Below, piece after piece: positions 1 through 4,874 of a stretch of DNA of 5,529 nt. The notes beneath the pieces were generated by a model. The model was not told the origin of the DNA and did no database searches. It was given only the letters and a program-made list of their open reading frames with translations. The number at the start of each line of letters is the position of its first letter. Positions within the stretch are counted from its first letter, which is position 1. The position numbers and the translations under genes are program-made. The DNA is from Lachnospiraceae bacterium (GTDB taxonomy: Bacteria; Bacillota; Clostridia; Lachnospirales; Lachnospiraceae), in NCBI GenBank assembly GCA_017412265.1, contig JAFPYK010000282.1, forward strand, positions 1-5,529, given 5' to 3'.

Positions 1-921
1 CATCGCAGAGAGCTGGAGGCTGCCGTGCCCGGCGCGGTGTTCACATATACGTCATTTGACGAAGTGACGGAGGATATGGTGCATGACGCAAATGTCATCA
101 TCGGAAATGTGAATCCTGCCTGGCTTGCGGGCTGTGAGCATCTGGAGCTGATGCAGTTAAATTCCGCGGGAACCGACGGCTATACCGCGGACGGCGTGGT
201 GCCTGAAAGTGCGGTCCTGTGCAACGCGACGGGCGGTTATGGGATCGCAATCTCCGAGCACATGGTGGCTGCAGCGTTCAGCCTCTTAAAGCGCCTGCCT
301 GCGTACAAGGAGAACCAGAGCCGGCAGATCTGGAAGGATATGGGCCCGGTCGGAGGATTCTACGGTTCCACGGCGGTTTCGGTCGGCATGGGCGATATCG
401 GCGGAGAATTCCTGAAGAGGGCTAAAGCTCTGGGCGCGTATACCATCGGTATCGTGAGGACCCCCGGCGCCCGGCCGGACTATGCCGATGAGGTCTGTAC
501 GGGAGAGCAGCTGAAGGAAGTCCTGTCCCGCGCGGACATTGTGGCTGCCAGCCTTCCGTCTACGCCGCAGACCTATCATATGTTTGATGAGGATGCATTT
601 GCTTGCATGAAGCCTTCCGCGATCTTCCTGAATGTCGGGCGGGGAACCGCAGTGGATACCGACGCGCTGATCCGGGCGCTGGAAGAGGGTGTGATCGGCG
701 GCGCAGCGCTTGACGTCACGGATCCGGAACCGCTGCCGGAGGGGCATCCGCTCTGGAACGCGCCGAACCTGATACTGACACCGCATATCTCGGGCGGCCA
801 TCACATGAAGGTCACCTGGGACCGGATCATCTCGATCGCGGCGAAGAATCTGAAGGCACTGGCGGAAAACGGGGCATTTACCAGCGTTGTGGACAGAAAG
901 ACAGGATATCGTAAGAAATAA
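1..921 (+). CDS. D-isomer-specific 2-hydroxyacid dehydrogenase (5' partial)
   Basis: NAD(P)-dependent oxidoreductase that interconverts a 2-keto acid and a D-2-hydroxy acid in the cytoplasm; the substrate is not readable from sequence. The frame is open to the left edge. The codons before the GTG at position 25 read HRRELEAA, as in the N-terminal region of this family, so that GTG is not the start and only roughly a dozen residues are missing. Counting the first codon as 1, the visible part has 306 residues. It shows the Rossmann motif GMGDIG at 129-134 and the catalytic triad Arg214 (NVGRG), Glu243 (DPEPLP) and His262 (TPHISGG). The second Rossmann strand ends in IVRT with no acidic residue, which in this family usually goes with NADP(H) use; that is inference. 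No terminator hairpin is visible after the stop. Family call is firm. Subfamily (glyoxylate/hydroxypyruvate reductase-like, phosphoglycerate dehydrogenase-like or other) is open. Confidence 0.93.
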   Translation, partial: HRRELEAAVPGAVFTYTSFDEVTEDMVHDANVIIGNVNPAWLAGCEHLELMQLNSAGTDGYTADGVVPESAVLCNATGGYGIAISEHMVAAAFSLLKRLPAYKENQSRQIWKDMGPVGGFYGSTAVSVGMGDIGGEFLKRAKALGAYTIGIVRTPGARPDYADEVCTGEQLKEVLSRADIVAASLPSTPQTYHMFDEDAFACMKPSAIFLNVGRGTAVDTDALIRALEEGVIGGAALDVTDPEPLPEGHPLWNAPNLILTPHISGGHHMKVTWDRIISIAAKNLKALAENGAFTSVVDRKTGYRKK

Positions 922-925
922 TCTA

Positions 926-954
926 TTGAATCTTATTCCTGTTTGGGATAAACT
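926..954 (+). promoter_or_regulatory. weak candidate promoter upstream of rsmD
   Basis: The gap between the dehydrogenase and rsmD is visibly richer in AT than the flanking genes. TTGAAT at 926-931 and TAAACT at 949-954 are exactly 17 bases apart and each match the sigma-A consensus at four of six positions. An overlapping TATAAG at 954-959 is a better -10 but has no -35 at a proper distance. Either could start transcription of rsmD-coaD. Read-through from the dehydrogenase gene is equally possible, because no terminator is visible between them. Confidence 0.35.
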
Positions 955-983
955 ATAAGTTGGATTAGCAGTAAGTGATGGAT

Positions 984-989
984 GGAGGG
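984..989 (+). promoter_or_regulatory. ribosome binding site that fixes the rsmD start
   Basis: GGAGGG lies 6 bases before the ATG at 996, which is ideal spacing. The upstream in-frame GTG (975) and ATG (978) have no comparable Shine-Dalgarno sequence, and this site would lie inside their coding sequence. The protein from 996 begins MRVIAG, matching the usual RsmD N-terminus. Confidence 0.85.
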
Positions 990-995
990 CTGAAG

Positions 996-1565
996 ATGCG
1001 GGTGATTGCCGGAACGGCCAGAAGAACGACACTTGTCACACCTGCCGGCGATGGCACAAGGCCGACGACCGACCGGATCAAGGAGACACTGTTCAATATC
1101 CTGGCACCGGATCTGCCGCAGACTTCCTTCCTGGATCTCTTCGCGGGAAGCGGAGGCATCGGGATCGAGGCGCTCAGCCGCGGCGCCGCGGAGGCGGTAT
1201 TTGCCGATCACAGCGCGGAGGCGATCCGCTGTGTGAACGAGAATCTGCGCCGCTGTCATCTGGAGGAACGTGCGAAGGTGTACCGGGGCAGCGCGATGTC
1301 GGTTCTTCGCCGGCTGGAGGGTGCGCACGGGCCGTTCGACATCATTTTTCTGGATCCGCCTTACGGCAGGGGCCTGGAGCGTGAAGTGCTTGCTTACCTG
1401 GCTCACTCGGGTCTGGCCGACAGCCGGACACTGACGATTGTGGAAGCCCGGGCTGAGGAGGATGTTTCCTGGGTTTCGGAGTATGGTTATTCCGTCCGGA
1501 GGGTGAAGGAGTATGGGAGCAACAAACATCTGTTTCTTGCCGCAGACCGGACAGCGGAGGTTTGA
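996..1565 (+). CDS. rsmD: 16S rRNA (guanine(966)-N(2))-methyltransferase RsmD
   Basis: Transfers a methyl group from S-adenosylmethionine to N2 of G966 (E. coli numbering) of 16S rRNA during assembly of the 30S subunit. The 189-residue protein has the usual family length. It opens with MRVIAGTARR, followed by the RsmD-typical TRPTTDRIKE at 21-30. The SAM-binding motif I spans residues 45-64 and centres on DLFAGSGGIGIEAL. An acidic residue at the end of the next strand (Asp71) fits ribose binding. The catalytic motif IV is DPPY at 120-123, as expected for an exocyclic-amine methyltransferase. The start at 996 is preferred over in-frame GTG 975 and ATG 978 because of the GGAGGG site at 984. Its TGA is directly followed by the ATG of coaD, a very common gene pair in bacteria, which implies co-transcription and probably translational coupling. 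Confidence 0.95.
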   Translation: MRVIAGTARRTTLVTPAGDGTRPTTDRIKETLFNILAPDLPQTSFLDLFAGSGGIGIEALSRGAAEAVFADHSAEAIRCVNENLRRCHLEERAKVYRGSAMSVLRRLEGAHGPFDIIFLDPPYGRGLEREVLAYLAHSGLADSRTLTIVEARAEEDVSWVSEYGYSVRRVKEYGSNKHLFLAADRTAEV

Positions 1566-2060
1566 ATGAAGATCGCGATTTATCCCGGGAGCTTTGATCC
1601 TGTGACTCTGGGCCATCTGGATGTCATCCGGCGTGCGTCCAGACTGGTGGATAAGCTGATCATCGGTGTGCTCAAGAACACGAACAAGCATGCTCTGTTC
1701 TCGGAGGAGGAGAGAGTTGCGATGATCCGGATGCTTACACAGGACCTGCCCAACGTGGAGGTGGATTCGTTCCATGGCCTGACCGTAGATTACGCGAGGG
1801 CCTGCGGCGCGAGGTTCCTGGTCAGGGGACTGCGCGCGGTAACGGATTTTGAGTATGAATTACAGATGGCACAGACCAACCACAAGGTTGCACCGGACAT
1901 CGACACCATATTCTTCACCACGAGTGTGGAGTATGCTTATGTCAGTTCGAGCATTGTGAAGGAGGTCGCTTCCTACGGAGGCGATATCCGGGGGTTTGTG
2001 GCGCCGGAGATTGTGCCGCTTGTATACGAGAAATATCACAAAAAGAATGGAGAGCAGTAA
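1566..2060 (+). CDS. coaD: pantetheine-phosphate adenylyltransferase
   Basis: Catalyses the fourth step of coenzyme A synthesis: 4'-phosphopantetheine plus ATP gives dephospho-CoA plus pyrophosphate. It belongs to the nucleotidyltransferase superfamily and is normally a hexamer in the cytoplasm. The 164 residues match the family length. Key motifs are YPGSFDPVTLGH at 6-17, whose TLGH (14-17) is the (H/T)xGH nucleotide-binding signature; VRGLRAVTDFEYE at 86-98, which lies at the phosphopantetheine site; and SSSIVKE at 127-133, the ATP-binding loop. All expected active-site positions appear intact. The start codon abuts the rsmD stop (TGAATG). The ribosome binding site GGAGG at 1556-1560 lies inside the end of rsmD, 5 bases before the ATG. 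The next gene begins 2 bases after its stop, so all three genes are probably on one message. Confidence 0.97.
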   Translation: MKIAIYPGSFDPVTLGHLDVIRRASRLVDKLIIGVLKNTNKHALFSEEERVAMIRMLTQDLPNVEVDSFHGLTVDYARACGARFLVRGLRAVTDFEYELQMAQTNHKVAPDIDTIFFTTSVEYAYVSSSIVKEVASYGGDIRGFVAPEIVPLVYEKYHKKNGEQ

Positions 2061-2062
2061 TT

Positions 2063-2710
2063 ATGGCCAGTAGCAGAATTGAAGAGTTGATTGAGGACAT
2101 CTATGAATTTGTGGAGAGCTGCAAGATGCAGCCGTTATCTTCCACGAAAGTGGTTGTGCCGAAGGACGATCTGTATGATCTGTTGGATGAGCTGAGACTG
2201 AGCACCCCGGACGAGGTGAAGAAGTTCCAGAAGATCATTGCCAACCGTGACGCGATCCTGAATGACGCCGAGGCGAAGGCAAACCAGATGATCCGCGAGG
2301 CGGAGAACCAGGTGCAGCAGATGATCAGCGAGCATGAGATCACGAAGGATGCTTATGCGCGTGCGGATTCCATCATCTCTCAGGCAACCGCAGAGGCGGC
2401 CCAGATTCGCGCGGAGGCCAATGACGAGGCTTCTCAGGTCCGCAAGGCGGCCATGGGCTACACCGGAGATATGCTGAACAACCTGGAGAGCATTCTCGCT
2501 ACCGCTGTCAATGACACGCAGAACTATTATGAGAATCTGCTGGATGCCCTGCAGAGCAATCACCAGACGGTTGTGAGCAACCGCAATGAGCTCTACGGCA
2601 ATCCGTCTTATGACGCGGACCCGGTTAATGATATCATGAATTCCGAGACGGATGCATCTGCGAGCCTCGATGATTTCCATGATACCGATTTTATGTCTCA
2701 TATCGACTGA
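2063..2710 (+). CDS. coiled-coil protein downstream of coaD (SepIVA/DivIVA-like or V-ATPase subunit H-like; function unknown)
   Basis: A 215-residue soluble protein with no signal peptide and no membrane segment. An N-terminal block (about 1-55, including SRIEELIEDIYEFVESC and a PLSSTKVVVPKDDLYDLLDELR-type segment) looks conserved and globular or amphipathic. A long coiled coil rich in Ala, Glu, Gln and Arg follows (about 56-175, with AEAKANQMIREAENQVQQM at 69-87). The tail (about 181-215) is acidic, low in complexity and probably disordered. Proteins of this type after coaD in Firmicutes are often auto-annotated as an ATPase or 'vacuolar-type H+-ATPase subunit H'; that name probably reflects coiled-coil similarity only, since no ATPase motif or ATP synthase gene is present. 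The placement recalls the DivIVA-like SepIVA gene near rsmD-coaD in Actinobacteria, so an envelope or division role is plausible but inferred. A GGAGAG site at 2049-2054 supports the start. Confidence 0.8.
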   Translation: MASSRIEELIEDIYEFVESCKMQPLSSTKVVVPKDDLYDLLDELRLSTPDEVKKFQKIIANRDAILNDAEAKANQMIREAENQVQQMISEHEITKDAYARADSIISQATAEAAQIRAEANDEASQVRKAAMGYTGDMLNNLESILATAVNDTQNYYENLLDALQSNHQTVVSNRNELYGNPSYDADPVNDIMNSETDASASLDDFHDTDFMSHID

Positions 2711-2731
2711 TCTGACAGATTCATCAGAGAT

Positions 2732-2760
2732 GGAAAGGAAGAGGGAACTCTTCCTTTCTT
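2732..2760 (+). terminator. GNRA-loop hairpin, candidate intrinsic terminator or leader element
   Basis: GGAAAGGAAGAG (2732-2743) pairs with CTCTTCCTTTCT (2748-2759) across a GGAA tetraloop. All 12 pairs form, with one G-U at the base. Read as a terminator, the inner stem GGAAGAG/CTCTTCC is preceded by AAA and followed by TTTCTT, a short U-rich tail broken by a C. That is acceptable but weaker than the terminator after nrdR. It starts 22 bases after the coiled-coil gene's stop and ends 22 bases before the FGGY kinase start. No separate promoter is visible between it and the kinase, so partial read-through is likely if it does terminate. Confidence 0.55.
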
Positions 2761-2781
2761 GAGATTCGGAGGAGTACATAT

Positions 2782-4272
2782 ATGTCGGTTGCGGGTCTCG
2801 ATGTCGGAACCACCGGATGCAAATGTTCCGTCTATACAGACGGGGGCGAGCTCTTGAAGGAAGCTTACCGGGAATATGATTTTCCCGCGGACTGCGGACA
2901 GAGAGAGCTGGACGCGGCCGTGATCTGGGAGTGTGTGCAGGAAGTGATCCGTGAGGCCGCGCAGGTGCCGGATCCGCTGAAGGCGATCGGTGTGGCTTCG
3001 ATGGGGGAAGCGGCTGTTCTTCTGGATGAGAAGGATGAGCCTCTCTGCCGGCCGATTCTGTATTTCGACCCGCGCGGGCAGGAGCAGATCGACCGGGTGG
3101 TCTGTGCTGTTGGGATCGAGCGGCTGCGGGAGATCACCTGGATGGAGCCGCAGAAGATCTACACGATCACGAAGATCATGTGGGAGGCCGACCGCGATCC
3201 GCAGATTCTTAATCGTGCCAGACACCTGCTGCTGATGCAGGACTATATCGTCTACATGCTCAGCGGGATTGCGCAGATCGACTATACGCTTGCGACCAGA
3301 ACCTATGCATTTGATATGAAGAGGCTGACCTGGAGCCGGGAGATCCTGGATGCGTGCGGAATCCCGGAGAGGCTCTGGTCACGGTGTGTGCCCACGGGCA
3401 CCGCGGCGGGGCCGGTGAGACCTGAGGTCGCGGAGCGACTGGGTGTGCCGGAGGATCTTCTGATCGTCACGGGCGCGCATGACCAGCCGGCAGCGCTGAT
3501 CGGCAACGGCGTCTTGAATGAGGGCCTGGGCTCCGACAGCACCGGGACGAACGAATGCATCACGACGGTGTTCGAGAGCAGGAACCATCCGGACTATATC
3601 GGACATACACAGCTGACATCGGTTCCCTTCCTGCGCGACGGATTATTTACCACCGCAGTGTTTTCATTTACCGGCGGAGGGATGCTCAAATGGTACCGCG
3701 AGCAGTTCGGCAAGTATGAGCGGCAGATCGCAAGGGAGCGCGGCATCGGCTATTATGACCGGATGGAGGAGCTGATCCCGGGCGAGCCGACGGAGCTTCT
3801 GGTCTACCCGTATTTCCTCGGCAAAGGCGCGCCGGACATGAATCCGAGGGCCAGGGCCTGCATCCTGGGACTGACGATGGAGACGAAGGCCGAGGAGATC
3901 TACCGTGCCCTGATGGAAGGTGTCTCGTATGAGATTCGCATGGGTCTCGACTACCTGAAGGAGAAGGGGATCGAGATCCGCGAGCTTCGAGCGACCGGCG
4001 GAGGCGCACGCTCTGCGGCGTGGCTTCAGATCAAGGCCGATGTGTACGGAGTCCCGGTGCACACGATGAAGGTGCAGGAGGGCGGCAATCTCGCCTGCGC
4101 GATGCTTGCGGCGATCGCCGCGGGCTTATATCCGGATATCGAGACGGCCGCCGCACAGTTTATCCATGTGGACCAGACATTTCTCCCCGACCCGGAGAGG
4201 AAAGCTTTCTATGACCGGCAGTATCAGCGTTATCGCTCGCTGGTTTCGGTTATCAATGATATCTATCAGTAA
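2782..4272 (+). CDS. FGGY-family carbohydrate kinase (xylulokinase-like, substrate unassigned)
   Basis: ATP-dependent kinase of the FGGY branch of the actin/hexokinase/Hsp70 fold, phosphorylating a sugar or polyol in the cytoplasm. The 496 residues are a full-length two-domain member. The N-terminal phosphate loop is LDVGTTGCKCSVYTDGG at 6-22, the catalytic base is Asp234 in GAHDQ, the second phosphate motif is SDSTGTNECI at 251-260, and the adenosine motif is ATGGGARSAAWLQ at 404-416. Where xylulokinases carry MHG, this protein has SMGE (73-76); Glu76 aligns by eye with the glycerol-binding Glu of glycerol kinase. I therefore do not call it xylB. The start is supported by GGAGGAG at 2768-2774, 7 bases upstream. 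nrdR starts 15 bases after its stop, so the two are probably co-transcribed. No transporter, isomerase or sugar regulator is in the window to point to a substrate. Confidence 0.92.
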   Translation: MSVAGLDVGTTGCKCSVYTDGGELLKEAYREYDFPADCGQRELDAAVIWECVQEVIREAAQVPDPLKAIGVASMGEAAVLLDEKDEPLCRPILYFDPRGQEQIDRVVCAVGIERLREITWMEPQKIYTITKIMWEADRDPQILNRARHLLLMQDYIVYMLSGIAQIDYTLATRTYAFDMKRLTWSREILDACGIPERLWSRCVPTGTAAGPVRPEVAERLGVPEDLLIVTGAHDQPAALIGNGVLNEGLGSDSTGTNECITTVFESRNHPDYIGHTQLTSVPFLRDGLFTTAVFSFTGGGMLKWYREQFGKYERQIARERGIGYYDRMEELIPGEPTELLVYPYFLGKGAPDMNPRARACILGLTMETKAEEIYRALMEGVSYEIRMGLDYLKEKGIEIRELRATGGGARSAAWLQIKADVYGVPVHTMKVQEGGNLACAMLAAIAAGLYPDIETAAAQFIHVDQTFLPDPERKAFYDRQYQRYRSLVSVINDIYQ

Positions 4273-4287
4273 TGGGAGGACTGCATC

Positions 4288-4740
4288 ATGAAATGCCCTT
4301 TTTGCGGAGAAGAGAATACCCGCGTGATCGATTCCAGACCTTCGGATGACAACAATTCCATCCGCCGCCGCAGGCAATGTGATTCCTGCCGCAAGCGCTT
4401 TACGACCTATGAGAAGGTGGAGACCATCCCGCTGATCGTCGTGAAGAAGGACAACAACCGGGAGCCTTATGACCGGCAGAAGATCGAAGCCGGCATCCTG
4501 CGTTCCTGCCATAAGCGTCCGATCTCGGTCGACCAGATCCGCCAGACGACGGATGAGATCGAGAATGAGATCTTCCGCATGGAGGAGAAGGAGATCCCGA
4601 GCAGTGTGATCGGAGAGATCGTCATGGAGAAGCTGCGCAAGCTTGATCCCGTGGCGTATGTCCGGTTCGCTTCGGTTTACCGGGAGTTCAAGGACGTCAA
4701 TACATTTATGGATGAGCTGAAGCAGTTCCTTGACAACTGA
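4288..4740 (+). CDS. nrdR: transcriptional repressor NrdR
   Basis: Zinc- and nucleotide-binding repressor of ribonucleotide reductase genes. It senses ATP/dATP through its ATP-cone and binds NrdR boxes in nrd promoters. The 150 residues match the family length. An N-terminal zinc ribbon has Cys3, Cys6, Cys31 and Cys34 (MKCPFCG and CDSC), with the conserved VIDSRPS at 13-19 and the Arg-rich RRRRQC at 26-31 before FTTYE. The ATP-cone spans about 49-139, starting at VVKKDNNREPYDRQKI. Nothing appears broken. GGGAGGA at 4274-4280, 7 bases upstream, supports the start. It lies 15 bases behind the FGGY kinase gene, an unrelated partner, and is followed by a strong terminator. I saw no convincing NrdR box (ACAnnATATnnTGT type) in the window, so its targets lie elsewhere. 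Confidence 0.97.
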   Translation: MKCPFCGEENTRVIDSRPSDDNNSIRRRRQCDSCRKRFTTYEKVETIPLIVVKKDNNREPYDRQKIEAGILRSCHKRPISVDQIRQTTDEIENEIFRMEEKEIPSSVIGEIVMEKLRKLDPVAYVRFASVYREFKDVNTFMDELKQFLDN

Positions 4741-4764
4741 CGGTTCTTCCGGGACGATGAGACC

Positions 4765-4803
4765 AAAACTGCCTGATGGGTGATCTGTCAGGCAGTTTTT
4801 TTT
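4765..4803 (+). terminator. intrinsic terminator after nrdR
   Basis: AAAACTGCCTGA (4765-4776) pairs perfectly with TCAGGCAGTTTT (4788-4799) across an 11-base loop, and a run of eight T (4796-4803) follows the GC-rich part of the stem. It begins 24 bases after the nrdR stop and should end the kinase-nrdR transcript. The A-tract on the left arm could let it work on the opposite strand too, but there is no minus-strand gene here to need it. Confidence 0.95.
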
Positions 4804-4804
4804 G

Positions 4805-4833
4805 TTGAAGGATGATAATGCGTATGCTATAAT
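4805..4833 (+). promoter_or_regulatory. sigma-A promoter for comM, extended -10
   Basis: TTGAAG at 4805-4810 (four of six consensus positions) and a perfect TATAAT at 4828-4833 are separated by exactly 17 bases. TGC directly before the TATAAT gives the TGn extended -10 element, which compensates for the imperfect -35. The expected transcription start is around 4839-4841, giving a leader of about 35 bases. The -35 begins one base after the T-run of the nrdR terminator. Confidence 0.85.
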
Positions 4834-4846
4834 GATCTGGCGAGAG

Positions 4847-4870
4847 TTCCTTTCTGAAAGAAGAAAGGAG
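4847..4870 (+). promoter_or_regulatory. leader hairpin covering the comM ribosome binding site
   Basis: TTCCTTTCT (4847-4855) can pair with AGAAAGGAG (4862-4870) across a GAAAGA loop: nine consecutive pairs, one of them G-U. The right arm contains the whole Shine-Dalgarno sequence AAGGAG (4865-4870), which lies only 4 bases before the comM ATG. The structure would form near the very 5' end of the predicted transcript and would hide the ribosome binding site. The pairing is directly visible; a regulatory role is inferred. The stem is A-U rich, so it may be only moderately stable. Confidence 0.5.
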
Positions 4871-4874
4871 ATAC

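Noticed and set aside
951..961. Small inverted repeat AACT-ATA-AGTT over the candidate -10 before rsmD
   Set aside because: Only four base pairs, as expected by chance in AT-rich sequence; not enough for an operator call.
286..1032. Open frame of 248 codons on the minus strand opposite the dehydrogenase
   Set aside because: Antisense shadow of a clear dehydrogenase gene, with no family motif and skewed composition.
933..1775. Long open frame of 280 codons on the minus strand opposite rsmD and coaD
   Set aside because: It overlaps two firmly identified genes, its protein has no recognisable domain, and it is rich in Arg, His and Pro as expected for the antisense of GC-rich genes.
2063..2710. 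Reading the coiled-coil protein as a true V-type ATPase subunit
   Set aside because: No other ATPase subunit gene is nearby, and the resemblance lies only in Ala/Glu-rich coiled coil.
2711..2728. TCTGA/TCAGA inverted repeat just after the coiled-coil gene stop
   Set aside because: Five pairs with an 8-base loop is too weak to separate from chance; the adjacent 12-pair hairpin is the credible structure.
2135..2779. Open frame of 214 codons on the minus strand opposite the coiled-coil gene
   Set aside because: Its composition, rich in Ile, Leu and Arg, mirrors the coiled-coil gene, and it would run through the hairpin at 2732-2759. No domain is visible.
2751..4855. The string TTCCTTTCT occurs in both leader hairpins (2751-2759 and 4847-4855)
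   Set aside because: Nine bases of pyrimidine-rich sequence complementary to purine-rich ribosome binding sites can recur by chance, and the surrounding structures differ.
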